NCBI GenBank assembly: GCA_010909165.1
Contig: MU008196.1
Coordinates: forward strand, 434,001-498,000
Reading direction: 5' to 3'
Source: Anthoceros angustus
Lineage: Eukaryota > Streptophyta > Anthocerotopsida > Anthocerotales > Anthocerotaceae
DNA length: 64,000 nt
In this document: piece by piece, positions 1 through 10,550 of the stretch
Position numbering within the stretch: position 1 is the stretch's first letter
Layout: the number at the start of each line of letters is the position of its first letter
The notes under the pieces: model-generated
The model's database searches: none
Told to the model about the DNA's origin: nothing
What the model saw: the letters and a program-made list of their open reading frames with translations, nothing else
Program-made: the position numbers and the translations under genes

Positions 1-89
1 TAGATCATTACAGAAAAGAGTACTACAACAACGATTAACAATAGAGGAAGAAAAAGCTCAAAAAGAAGCTTAGAAGGAGGATTTTTCAG

Positions 90-308
90 CATAACTTCAG
101 TGATGAAGCACTTCAAAGACAAGAAGCGGAACGGATGGAGAAGGAGGAAGAGCTTTCCTGGATTGCACATAGGATCTTATTAGTGCAATTAATAGCAGAA
201 CAACGTGATAAAGAACGGGATTTAGTGTTAGCTAGAGATCATGAAATGTTGATGATGTTACGGGAGGATTATTGGCAGGAAACTCAAAAAGAATGTAAAC
301 CAAGAGAG
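90..308 (+). CDS. SPEF2-like coiled-coil exon
   Basis: This block is open from an acceptor-like TTTTTCAG (82-89) to GAG|GTACTT at 308/309. It is rich in Glu, Arg, Gln and Leu, including DEALQRQEAERMEKEEEL and EQRDKERDLVLARDHEM, as expected for a long coiled coil. Upstream, positions 2-70 encode a similar Glu/Lys-rich stretch in another frame, ended by TAG at 71-73. That is either an intron boundary or a single-base error. The next block at 503 continues with a Lys/Glu-rich coil after a CTTTCAG acceptor. Confidence 0.5.
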
Positions 309-3300
309 GTACTTATTTTAAATTTAAAATAATCTATTTTTATCATAAAATTATTCGAAGTTGTGGTTACTTTGTTCTTATGATTTGATATTGACTATGA
401 GCTTATAATGCATTTAGATTGTGATGTAGTTTATGGTGAATTGTTCTTTTGGTTATTGGATTACATGCCAAACATATCATATATGTGCATTATTGCTTTC
501 AGGAAGAAAAAAAATTGAAAAAGGAACAAGAACTTGCGGATGGAAGGAGATATTGTTTTGAGCCTAATTGCAAGTACCAACTCCAACTTTTAATAAAATA
601 TAGTCTTGATTTGTTCTATCCATAGCACAAGACCTCTCCATAAATGTAATAGAAAATCACATGAATTTAGTGTTTTACTTTTTTACTCGCAGATCTTAGG
701 TTTATCTGAAAATGCTATGACCTATAAGGAAAGCACTCAATACAATATGCCGACTACAAAATAGAATGATTGGAAATTTTATTCTTGAAACGTGCAGTCC
801 TACCCAATCCTTTACAATCTTTGACTCTCACATCTACGGAGGAAGTCACACCTGAAGTGGAGCTGATTGCTGATGAGGTATAGTAACTTGACTTGTGGAA
901 AGATATACAGAGAATTGCAACATAACGTACATGTTTAACATTTATGAAAAGATTTCTCATTCTAGATGATTGATTTGCAGTTTGTCTTGGAATACATTAA
1001 TGAAAAAGGAAGAATGGGAGGGATTAAATATCGGGAAAAATATACATCTAGGACGAATTCTAGGTTGTATACACGATACTGCTCATGTTCCCAATATACC
1101 AGCACCATCTGAGCTGCCTAATCTTTTAGAATGAATAAATCCTTATGATTACAACATTTGTTTGCAAGTACTTGTTAATCAAAACCTTCACTTAGTTTGT
1201 CTTACTAGAAAAAAGCTTGTGTTGTTTGGGTTGTTTAAGGAAAACAACCTTGACCCAAAAGTTAGCAAACGAGTTTGGTCTCATAACCATTGAAATCGAA
1301 TAGGTTCATAACCTAGAAAGGAATAAGGTACAAGATCCGATGCCCTTGGAACGAAACAAGATCCAAGATGCAACATCTGCAATCCGCAATATCTCAATTG
1401 GAACTTACGTTATCTCCGATGGCACGACTAGGTCTAGTTGCCCAAAATGAATTGGATGGTGGAAAGCAGGTATAAAGCAAATATTCAATATGTACGTGTG
1501 GACACATTACCTATACATCCTAGTATTGATAGAGCTGGAGGTACACAGGTACCCGACCACATTGTGATTAAATTGCTGGTTCTCACATTCACATCCCTGG
1601 ACGAATACGGTAATAGAATGCCGCCTGCTCGATTCATTCAACTGTTCGCTGTGTAGGGGGACTGTTATTAGCAAAATTTTGACTAGTGGGAAATCTGTTG
1701 TCACAGTCAGTAGTTCAGCAGTGCTTTCCCGAAAACAGGCCGCCAAAGGTTCAGGTGAATCTCCTAAACAGAAAGGCAAAGGAGGAGCAGCCAAACCTCC
1801 ACCGAAGCCAGCGAAGGGCGAAAAGGGAGGAACTCCTCCTGGCTGTAAGCCAACAACGTCTCAATCGTCTAAAAAGGGACAAAAGAAAGGTCCAGGTGAC
1901 TCAAAAGCAGAGAAGGGATTCATTCTGGACGGTTTTCCAGCAACTTGTGCTCAAGCAGACCTTTTGGAGAAGCACCTTACGGGGACGGATCTCTCATTCG
2001 TTTCTCAGCACGCCGCAAACGCATCCACCATTGCTCCCCCACCTCCTGTTGTAAGTCACTCCTGGTGATATGTTCTCTCCTATTTCTTGTTGGGTGCTTT
2101 CAAGGATAGGAGCCAACTAAGATGGCTTGCTTTCGCTTCCTTTGCAGCCTGTGGAGAAGGTGGTTTCTGGGTTGGATGGATTGCTTTGTCTACCGTACAT
2201 CAGTCCAGAAGATGCCATCAAACGTGCATTGGGAAAATGCGTGGACCCAAAGACAGGCCGTCAATATCACCTCTTGTTTGATCCCCCGCCTAAAGATGAT
2301 AAAACGTGAGGCCCTCCTATCCAGTCCCATGGTGCCTATATACCTCATTTCCAGCATACGGTGCATGTTTGGCTAGACTTTGGGTACGGATGTGCCAATG
2401 AACTGGTCCTTTCCATGCACAGAGGTATTACTTCTCGGCTGCAATATGTGGAACAAGCACCAGTGGTGCAAACGCGGATAACAGAGGGGAGAAGGTTTGG
2501 AAGCCCCTGTCCACTTTCATTCAAAGGTTTGCTAATTCATTCTTGCTCAAGTACGAGTCATTCATCGTAGTTGTAAGAGACTGCAGAGAAACAAAGTGGG
2601 AAGGATCCAAAGGGCACAGCCCAAGGGAAGGGTGGAGTAACAGCAAAAGCATCCAAACCTGATGCCAAGACCGGAAGTCACAAACCAGACTCACCCAAGG
2701 CCAGAGCCAAGCCTGGAGCTGGAGATAAATCTGATGGAAAACCGGGCAAAGCTGCGGCTGCTGCAAAGGCTGTTGAGCCTGCTCCTCCTCCTGCAGCAGC
2801 AATTCCCAACCCTCTGGAAAATCCTGATCCCAGTGCCGAACAGCAAAAGCAGGCTCTCCAGGCACTGGAAGCTGGAAATTGTGAATACAAGGGAGAATGT
2901 GCGGGCTTACCTGTTCCCAAGGAAGCTGTCACCATTGTTGTGGAGGCTAAAGATCCGAGCACTTTGGTGCAATCGTTGCTGGATGCCCGAATTCAATCCA
3001 AACTGGCTGCTGCTGCTGCGGAGGCGGCTAAACCTACAGAGGAGGCAGCGGCTTGGGCCTTGATCGAGACGGAGAAGGCGACAAAGACCACCACGAACCT
3101 CGCCCAACAGCTTGCTTTCGCCTTTGCAGCCTGTGGAGAAGGTGGTATCTGGTTGGATGGATTGCTTTGTCTACCGTACATCAGTCCAGAAGATGCCATC
3201 AAACGTGCATTGGGAAAATGCGTGGACCCAAAGACAGGCCGTCAATATCACCTCTTGTTTGATCCCCCGCCTAAAGATGATAAAACGTGAGGCCCTCCTA

Positions 3301-4430
3301 TCCAGTCCCATGGTGCCTATATACCTCATTTCCAGCATACGGTGCATGTTTGGCTAGACTTTGGGTACGGATGTGCCAATGAACTGGTCCTTTCCATGCA
3401 CAGAGGTATTACTTCTCGGCTGCAATATGTGGAACAAGCACCAGTGGTGCAAACGCGGATAACAGAGGGGAGAAGGTTTGGAAGCCCTGTCCACTTTCAT
3501 TCAGAGGTTTGCTAATTCATTCTTGCTCAAGTACGAGCCATTCATCGTAAGAGACTCTGCAGAGAAACAAAGTGGAAGGATCCAAAGGGCACAGCCCAAG
3601 GGAAGGGTGGAGTAACAGCAAAAGCATCCAAACCTGATGCCAAGACCGGAAGTCACAAACCAGACTCACCCAAGGCCAGAGCCAAGCCTGGAGCTGGAGA
3701 TAAATCTGATGGAAAACCGGGCAAAGCTGCGGCTGCTGCAAAGGCTGCTGCTGAGCCCTGCCTCCTCCCGCAGCAGCAATTCCCAACCCTCTGAAAATCT
3801 CGATCCCAGTGCCGGACAGAAAAGCAGGCTCTCCAGGCACTGGAAGCTGGAAATTGTGAATACAAGGGAGAATGTGCGGGCTTACCTGTTCCCAAGGAAG
3901 CTGTCACCATTGTTGTGGAGGCTAAAGATCCGAGCACTTTGGTGCAATCGTTGCTGGATGCCCGAATTCAATCCAAACTGGCTGCTGAGGCGGCTAAACC
4001 TACAGAGGAGGCAGCGGCTTGGGCCTTGATCGAGACGGAGAAGGCGACAAAGACCACCACGAACCTCGCCCAACAGCTTCTGTTTGTGAAAGTCGCTGAG
4101 GTGAAAGCAGCCTTGATCGAGAAATCAGGTCCGGATGCTATTGCACAGAAAATCGTGAAAGCAGAAGCGAGCCAGGTGGTGGGAAAGAAGTTGACCGAGG
4201 CAAGCAAGGCCCTACAAGTAGTAGGAGGAAAGCCTCCTACAAGTAAGGTGGTAGGAGGGGAACCTCCTACGGATGGACCGGTAGGAGGAGCACCTCCTAC
4301 CAGAGAGGAAGGGGAAATAGTTTCTTCCCCAGGAGCAGACCTACCTAAGGAACGGCCGGAGGTAGGAAGAGATGCCAGGGACCATTCCGATGAGTGGTCC
4401 GAGTCAGGAGGAGTTGATCGTAGGGACTGA
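90..4430 (+). CDS. SPEF2/CPC1-like axonemal protein gene (partial, multi-exon, with internal duplication)
   Basis: Exon-like blocks separated by GT/AG introns encode a charged coiled-coil region (90-308, 503-~572, ~784-877, 981-~1130). A degenerate adenylate-kinase-like domain follows (~1229-2305), then an Ala/Lys/Pro-rich tail ending at TGA 4428-4430. Kinase signatures are a P-loop-like KTTLTQKLANEFG at 1229, VPDHIVIKLL near 1550, GFILDGFP near 1917, and a lid-like segment CVDPKTGRQYHL near 2240. SPEF2 (CPC1 in Chlamydomonas) is a central-pair protein of motile cilia with a comparable internal adenylate-kinase-like module. In plants it should be needed only for sperm flagella. The 5' end lies outside the window. 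The P-loop lacks the canonical GxxGxGK spacing, and several blocks need frame changes, so this may be a pseudogene or an error-rich assembly. The family call rests on motif recognition only. Confidence 0.62.
1229..2050 (+). CDS. Adenylate-kinase-like core of the SPEF2-like gene
   Basis: Discontinuous blocks here resemble the nucleotide-kinase fold. They are a Lys-Thr-Thr P-loop-like start (1229-1306), an exon-like block ending at AG|GTATAAA 1469/1470, a VPDHIVIKLL segment (~1550-1580), and an open exon (~1680-2050). The last exon has a Lys/Gly/Pro-rich linker and then GFILDGFPATCAQADLLEKH, ending at GTT|GTAAGT. In adenylate kinases the DGFP motif lies next to the NMP-binding region, and in SPEF2 it is retained although catalysis is doubtful. 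Stops between blocks (for example the TAG after ~1304) mean either introns with unclear borders or decay. Confidence 0.5.
2126..4076 (+). repeat. Tandem duplication (~0.98 kb) of SPEF2-like exons
   Basis: Copy 1 is 2126-3110 and copy 2 is 3111-4076, directly abutting. Each holds the lid exon (2148-2305; 3130-3286), its intron, and the start of an Ala/Lys-rich exon (2587-3110; 3563 onward). The join falls where copy 1's exon end (CCCAACAG) runs straight into copy 2's intron end (CTTGCTTTCG). Copies differ mostly by small indels. Copy 2 has lost bases around 3758-3825, which breaks the Pro/Ala stretch that is open in copy 1. Copy 1 instead carries an extra G near 2598. A transcript spliced through both would repeat the lid module. 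Confidence 0.8.
3563..4430 (+). CDS. C-terminal exon of the SPEF2-like gene with Gly-Pro repeat tail
   Basis: After the Ala/Lys-rich region shared with the duplicated copy, an open stretch at 3915-4430 runs on through a helical, Ala/Lys-rich segment (LLFVKVAEVKAALIEKSG). It then enters three repeats of the form VVGGxPPT (4218-4303) and an acidic end with EEGEIV, SDEWSESGG and a terminal RRD before TGA. The three peptide repeats are encoded by three near-identical DNA hairpins. I recognise no domain in the tail. It could be a divergent SPEF2 C-terminus or a fusion of unrelated sequence. Confidence 0.4.
4221..4300 (+). repeat. Three short hairpins at exact 30-bp spacing
   Basis: The 20-base inverted repeats GTAGGAGG-N4-CCTCCTAC occur at 4221-4240, 4251-4270 and 4281-4300. 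All have perfect 8-base arms and a 4-base loop that differs each time (AAAG, GGAA, AGCA). They encode the GGxPP repeats of the tail above. Confidence 0.9.
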
Positions 4431-5060
4431 GCTACCGGGGAGGCGCGCGCGTCCCCCTCTTAACCGGTTTCTTGTTTCCTTTGCAGGTTTCACCTTAGGA
4501 TCGATGTGTGCTTGTCGCTTGTTGGCATCTTGCAAGGCACTAACGTCAGAGACTCATTTTGAAGCAACCTATCGGGAGCTTCCTAACCCAAGAGCGCTCA
4601 CGGTATAGGCAATCTCAAGGCTACCGGCCCAAGTGAAAACCCTTCGATTTCGGTCACTCTAGGCGTTGGTGCTGTAAGAGCGACCGAGTGATTGTTAAGG
4701 ATAGATTTAGTGGATGGTTGTGAAAGGAGGTATGAGATCGAGCTATGGGGATATTGTCGTTGTAGTGTTTTTCTGTGGTCCTAGAAGTTAGAGGAATCTA
4801 GAAGGCTCAAGTTGGGGCCATGGACCAGTAAACCCAGAACCCATATTCGGTGAGGCAATTTGTGACAAAGAAGGAACTGTGAGAGAGTGAGAATCGACCC
4901 CTCAGGATAAGCGCATCCAGGCAAGTCTCTTGGGATCAAACCCACGTATTCGACGACCATGGAATAAGTGTGGCCACTGAGGCTAGCTCTGGGTGACCGG
5001 GGCGAACCTACCACACCCTAAGTTAACATGTCCTAACCTACAATGCCACAACTAGGGCCA
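4431..5060. other. Intergenic, no gene recognised
   Basis: The segment begins with a GC-rich stretch (GGCGCGCGCG near 4441) just after the SPEF2-like stop. I saw no coding signature, tandem array or LTR boundary in the remainder. Confidence 0.5.
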
Positions 5061-5068
5061 CAACTGGG

Positions 5069-6330
5069 TTAGAGAAAGGGTTTAGAGTTCTGTGCAAGCT
5101 GAACACACAACTGAGGAATGATAGATTGGACATTCAGCAAATAAAGGTCATTGTAAGGTGTTCCAATAATAACATCTCCCATGTTAGAATGGTGTGGAGT
5201 TGAACAACCCATGTGATCAAAACAAACTTGACATGAGTGTTCATCTGTAAGTTTGATGACTGACATCAAATTCTTAGTCATAGAAGGAACAAACACCACA
5301 CCTGAAAGGGTGAGAATGGACGAATTTGGGATTCCTATCTAAACATAACCTGAACCCTTAATCGCTAACCCACTATCATCACCCAACAAAACAAATGGTG
5401 GTGGTCAGTAGAAGGTTGACTGGTAGAAAAAGCACATCTATCAAAACAAATTTGGCTTGTTGCTCCTAAATTTAAGAACCACATGTGTGTCTAAATTTGT
5501 GTGGAAGATAAACACAGCCAATATAGAGGGACTCTTAGGCAAGGAGGGCTTATGGATGGCCATGTTAGACTTAGGTGCAGGTACCTCCCTTCTTGGTTCG
5601 CTTGCACGCTTCTTACGACAATCCTTTTCATAATGCCCTGGAATCGTACACCAATTGCAAGTTAGGCTGCTTCATGGTTGGAGGGTAACCTTGACCTCTA
5701 CCATGCCCATGAAAGCTCCCTCTACCTCGTCTTAAGAATAAAACTCTGGAGCTCTATTGTGGCTGATTGTTCATCTTGTGAAAACCTCGAGTCCTTTCTT
5801 TGGCGGGCTCCCAAAACCTCCTCGAGTGTCAAGGAAGGTGTTGATCCTGAAGCAGTTGCTTGTACAGTTGCTTGGATGGTGGCATTCTATGAGCTCACAA
5901 ACTATTGGTAGCTCTCAGGCAAGGAAGCCAAAAGGCTAATAGCAGCTTGAACTTCCCAGTGAATGGTGCCACAATACATTAAGTTTGCACGGTTAGTGCG
6001 AAACTTGTTTATATGGGATTCCACAGTATCATGCTGCTTCATACGCAAGTTGAAGAAGTCCCTATAGGCATGTAGAGATGCTGAACTTTTATCCTTGTAT
6101 ATAAGTTTAAAGTTGTTCTACATAGCAGCAGAACTGTGAGCTCCAAGAGTGTGAGGCATCATAGTCTTATACAAAGAGGCTATGAGTATTGAACGGGCAC
6201 ATCTGTCCTTCCTTTGCCAAGAAAATATATCAATGGCATTAGCATTGTTGGTGCAGCAATGACGGACACCAACATTGGTAGAATTGTGTCCATCTCGCTC
6301 ACCATGGATGTGCATTGGATGTGGTACGGG
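5069..6330 (-). pseudogene. Old Ty1/copia gag-protease relic
   Basis: Read on the minus strand there is a zinc knuckle of CX2C-X4-H-X4-C type (CNWCTIPGHYEKDC, about 5620-5660) and a protease-like WFLNLGATSQICFDRCAF (about 5420-5485). A segment typical of what precedes the GAG-pre-integrase domain follows (VFVPSMTKNLMSVIKLTDEH, 5235-5299). The protease signature reads NLGA instead of the catalytic D-S/T-G-A, and many stops separate the pieces. Gag-like sequence extends toward 6330. It is unlike family A in sequence and has no recognisable LTRs, so it is an ancient, inactive copy. Confidence 0.55.
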
Positions 6331-6707
6331 CACAGGTGGGCACTGAACACAAATGCTTACCTAAAGTACTTACCTGCTATTCCGATTATAGTTATAGCCA
6401 ACCGGAAATTGACGGTGCCTAACCCGGTGTTCACTTAACAGTTAGCATGCCGATACCCAAACTTGGGTCCAGCAAAATTTCACGATCCTGAGTCGGTCCT
6501 CATGTGAAATTGCCCTTATTGGTCTACAAGGCACCTTTGTGTTGCAAATGGACATGCACCAATGTGCACTGCTAATTCTAATCCAAAAACCAAGCAATTA
6601 CATTGCAAATTCGTGGAACACACTAACAAAATCGGCACAACACCTCACTAAACTGAAAGCCATGACCTGCACTTCTATGCCCACTAACCCCCTCCCCTAA
6701 TCCCGCA
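6331..6707. other. Intergenic spacer before a copia LTR
   Basis: No coding potential or repeat was recognised. The segment ends directly at the 5' LTR of the plus-strand family A element. Confidence 0.4.
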
Positions 6708-7051
6708 TGTTGAGGATGCAGCTTACTGAGTTTGTTAAGATGGATATGACTATGCGTAAAAGATGTACGTCATTGAACTTACTATAAGTATATAGAAGTG
6801 GGTAAATGGGAAACATATACCCCATATTGAGTAGAAAACGTGAGTGACACTTTTTAGGGTTTAAAAAGGGCTGAGACCAGCTAGCTATAGCAGGTTCAGC
6901 TCTTTGACTTTTGTCTTTGTGTTGTTTGCTCAAAGTTGCTCTTCATATGTGTTTAAGGCCTCGTTTAGGTGGTCTTAAATTGCAATTCTGAACACTTCCT
7001 TTCTTGACACTTCTGACCCTCTTGAAGCATGGCTAGCTTCCAATCTCAACA
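6708..7051 (+). repeat. 5' LTR of family A copia element
   Basis: It starts TGTTGAGG and ends CTCAACA, matching other family A LTRs, whose intact form has 8-base terminal inverted repeats TGTTGAGG/CCTCAACA. The end is defined by comparison with the copies at 36142-36487 and 41629-41974. The Gag ATG (7029) lies 23 bases inside the LTR end. No standard initiator-Met primer-binding site (TGGTATCAGAGC) follows; the next bases are GGTTATGGACCCA. Confidence 0.85.
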
Positions 7052-8095
7052 GGTTATGGACCCACACACCCAAGGCATGGTGACACTACAAGTCATTTCC
7101 AAATTTGGTGGTAACAACTTCAACTTGTGGAAGTTCAAGATGCAAATGTTGTTGGCCGAGAAAGGCTTGTGGGGAATAGTGTTAGGAACTGAGCAACGCC
7201 CTATAGAAGTGGAGCAACAATCGAGGTGGGACGAGAATGCAGGCAAAGCTTTTGCAACCATTTGTTTCAATTTGGAAGATGCACAACTAATGCATGTGAC
7301 TTCTTGTAAGACTAGTCGCAAGGGAAGCTTGGCAAAAGCTGGAGGCGCTATATGAGAACAAGAGCCTTGTGAACCGCTTGTTTTTGAGGAGAAGGTTCTT
7401 CACTCTTCATATGGGTGAGAATGACATTGTCATTGAGCATGTAGACAAAATGAGGAGTTTGTCACAACAATTAGCAGCTGTTGGAGCCCCGTGTCAATGA
7501 TGACTTGGTGATGACTCTTCTTGCAAGTCTTCCAAAGTCATACAAGAACTTGATTGTGGCTTTGGAGTCAAGAATAGAGACTTTGACTTTTGAGATTCTT
7601 GTGAGCAGACTCTTACGTGAAGAGACAAAAGAAGGGAAAAGGGGAAGATATATGAAGAATCAGCTTTTGTGGCCAAAAAGCCCCAGGAAGAACACTCAAG
7701 TTCCATCAAGCTAGGGGAAGGTCCTCCTTAATCTGTAGGAGGATATAGAAGGTCTAACATAACTTGCAACTACTGTGGCAAGGTTGGACACATTGTAAGG
7801 AATTGTTTCAAGAAACAAAGGGACGAGAAAGCAAGACCTCAAAGCAACTGTGCTGAAGACTTTGATGAGGCCTTTGTGAGTACACATCACCACTCAAATG
7901 AAGCTGACAAGTGGTATATCGATTCAGGAGCTTCAGAGCATATGACCAATAGGCGTGAATGGTTTCACTCTTTCAAACCCACTTCTGCAACTAACATTTA
8001 CTTGGGTGATAATCCGGCTCAAAAATGTGCAGGAGAAGGAGTTGTATTTCTAACCATGACCACTCCTAAAGGGCCTATTCGTGGATGTTAAAGAA
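7029..8095 (+). pseudogene. Family A Gag-protease coding region (frameshifted)
   Basis: It opens at ATG 7029 (MASFQSQQVMDPHTQGM) with an UBN2/DUF4219-type copia Gag: GGNNFNLWKFKMQMLL, then a central helical region. A CCHC zinc knuckle (CNYCGKVGHIVRNC, ~7768) and an aspartic protease start (WYIDSGASEHM, ~7912) follow. Compared with the copy at 18137-19099 it has frame changes near 7313 (inserted bases around ACTAGTCGCAAGG), near 7490 and near 7640. Gag would form the virus-like particle and the protease would process the polyprotein. The protease D-S-G-A is retained here. Confidence 0.8.
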
Positions 8096-8244
8096 GGTCC
8101 TCTATGTGCCGCTGAGCAAAACCTCTTCTCCGTTAGCGCGGCTACCTCTCAAGGGTTGAGAGTGAGATTTGAGGATGCTGGAGTGACCTTCACGAATGCA
8201 AAAGAAGAAGTGAGAGCACCGGGAGTGAAGGTTGGAAAGATGTA

Positions 8245-8910
8245 TTGTTTAAAACAAGTGGGAGTACTGTGGTGCCAAGCTCAAGAATGGAGGCAAATGT
8301 GGTACAAGAGCACAACAACAAGCTACTATTGTGGCACCAAAGATTGGGACATCTTGGAGTTCAAAACATCAAGCTCATGGAGAAGAAAAAGATGGTTGGA
8401 GAGGAGGAAGATATAGGTATTTGTAGAGGTTGCATGATGGGAAAGCAACGTCGATTTCCATTTCCAAAGGGAGGAAGTAGAGCTAACCATGTGCTAGATT
8501 TGATTCACTCAGACATTTGTGGCCCCATGAAGACCACATCTCTAGGAAGGGCCAAGTATTTCCTCACTTTCACAGATGACAAGTCAAGGTATACCAAGGT
8601 TTACTTCCTCAAATCCAAGGATGTCTGTTTATCCAAGTTCAAGGAGTATAAAGCACTTGTGGAGAATCAAATTGGTAGAAAGATAAAAGTTTTAAGGAGT
8701 GACAATGGAGGTGAGTATATGTCCAAGGATTTCGAAAATTTTTGCAAGGAGCACGGAATCATGCAACAATTTTTGGCCCCTTACACTCCTCAGCAAAATT
8801 AAGTTGCGGAAAGGAAAAATAGAACTTTGGTAGAATGTGCTAGGAGCATGCTTCATCATCAACAATTGGACTATGAGTTTTGGGGGGAAGCCAAGTTTAG
8901 ATATGAGGCT
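8245..8910 (+). pseudogene. Family A GAG-pre-integrase and integrase fragment
   Basis: Open for 185 codons from 8245. The HHCC zinc-binding region ([14 protein letters not shown] ... CRGCMMGKQ) is followed by the rve catalytic core: first Asp in [12 protein letters not shown], second in [12 protein letters not shown]. The region up to TPQQN precedes the expected catalytic Glu in the ERKNRT segment, reached after a TAA in place of the Asn-Gly codon at ~8800. It breaks off after about 35 more residues at the deletion junction into RNase H. GAG-pre-integrase and core are normal in order. Confidence 0.8.
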
Positions 8911-9456
8911 TAGCAAAGACCAATGTCCTGCAACCAATCACGAGGAGGAGGAGTTGAAGAACATTACTTACAGACAAGCAGTGGGCAGTTTGATGTTTGC
9001 CATGGTTGCAACTCGTCAGATCTTGGGAAAGCTCTAGGTGTTGTGAGCCAATATATGCAAAATCTTGGAAAGCCATATTGGATTGCAGTGAAGAGGATAA
9101 TGAGGTACTTGAAAGGCACACATGACATGTACCTTGAGTTTTCATGTTCAAATGAAGGACACGATCGCTTGGATATTGTGACTGGATTGGGGAGCGATTT
9201 TGATGATCGGAGGTCCACAACCGATATGTTTATCCTAGGGGAGGTGCCATCATTGAATAGCAAAAGCAACCAATTGCAATGTCTACTGGAGGTTGAGTAC
9301 ATGGCATCCACACAAGCTACAAAGGAAGCCATTTGGTTGAGAAGGTTCATGGAAGAAATTGGGTATCAACAAGTGCAGCCAACTGTTTTCAAAGTGACAA
9401 CCAGGAAGCATGGCATTGATCAAGAACCTGCACCACTCAAGGACAAAGCATATTGA
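8911..9456 (+). pseudogene. Family A RNase H fragment, degraded copy
   Basis: It matches the RNase H region at 11310-12033 almost base for base but lacks many single or short runs of bases. The frame therefore drifts after about residue 85; GYCDSDWG of the intact copy, for example, is unreadable here. Landmarks still visible are the RIMRYLKGTHDMYLEF segment and YMASTQATKEAIWLRRFMEE. Near 9511 it runs into LTR-like sequence and then integrase again. Confidence 0.75.
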
Positions 9457-10550
9457 TATCCAACATCACTTTGTTCGTGAAAGGGTGAAATCGTTGGAGA
9501 TTACATTTGAGGATGCAGCCATCGAGTTTGTTAAGATGGATATGACTATGTAAAAGATGTATTGTTTAAGTGGGAGTACTGTGGTGCCAAGCTCAAGAAT
9601 GGAGGCAAATGTGGTACAAGAGCACAAGCAATGGAAAAGAAAAAGATGGTAAGAGGACTTGAGCTTGGAGAGGAGGAAGATATAGGTATTTGTAGAGGTT
9701 GCATGATGGAAAGCAACATCGATTTCCATTTCCAAAGGGAGGAAGTAGAGCTAACCATGTGCTAGATTTGATTCACTCGACATTTGTGGCCCCATGAAGA
9801 CCACATCTCTAGGAGGGGCCAAGTATTTCCTCACTTTCACAGATGACAAGTCAAGGTATACCAAGGTTTACTTCCTCAAATCCAAGGATGCCTGTTATCC
9901 AAGTTCAAGGAGTATAAAGCACTTGTGGAGAATCAAATTGGTAGAAAGATAAAAGTTTTAAGGAGTGACAATGGAGGTGAGTATATGTCAAGGATTTTGA
10001 AACTTTTGCAAGGAGCACGGAATCATGCAACAATTTTGGCCCCTTACACTCCTCAGCAAAATGGAGTTGGAAAGGAAAAATAGAACTTTGGTAGAATGTG
10101 CTAGGAGCATGCTTCATCATCAACAATTGGACTATGAGTTTTGGGGAAGCCAAGTTTAGATATGAGGCTTAGCAAAGACCAATGTCCTGCAACCAATCAC
10201 GAGGAGGAGGAGTTGAAGAACACTCAAGTTCCATCAAGCTAGGGAAGGTCCTTCTCAATCTGTAGGAGGATATGGCTGCAGATTTCTTGACCAAGGCTTT
10301 GAGCAAGTTCAAGGAGTATAAAGCACTTGTGGAGAATCAAATTGGTAGAAAGATAAAAGTTTTAAGGAGTGACAATGGAGGTGAGTATATGTCCAAGGAT
10401 TTCAAAACTTTTGCAAGGAGCACGGAATCATGCAACAATTTTGGCCCCTTACACTCCTCAGCAAAATGGAGTTGGAAAGATGTATTGTTTAAGTGGGAGT
10501 GTTGAGGATGCAGCTTCGAGTTTGTTAAGATGGATATGACTATGTAAAAG
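9457..10550 (+). repeat. Scrambled family A integrase, LTR and RNase H fragments
   Basis: Pieces in order: RNase H 3' end; LTR-start-like GAGGATGCAGCCATCGAG (9511); the GTATTGTTTAAGTGGGAGT motif of the gag/integrase linker (9559); integrase (9600-10160); the RNase H junction (10160-10215); a protease-side gag bit (10216-10270); the RNase H C-terminal motif near 10272; integrase again (10305-10470); and two LTR-start fragments (10500-10550). Joins fall at the shared words AGTGGGAGT and TTGAGGATGC. All pieces carry small deletions relative to the copies on either side. Confidence 0.7.

Noticed and set aside
4221-4300. Hairpins as intrinsic transcription terminators
   Set aside because: They lie inside an open coding exon, lack T runs, and the genome is eukaryotic.
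7052-7075. Primer-binding site for initiator tRNA-Met
   Set aside because: The bases after the LTR (GGTTATGGACCCA) do not match the usual TGGTATCAGAGC; left unassigned.
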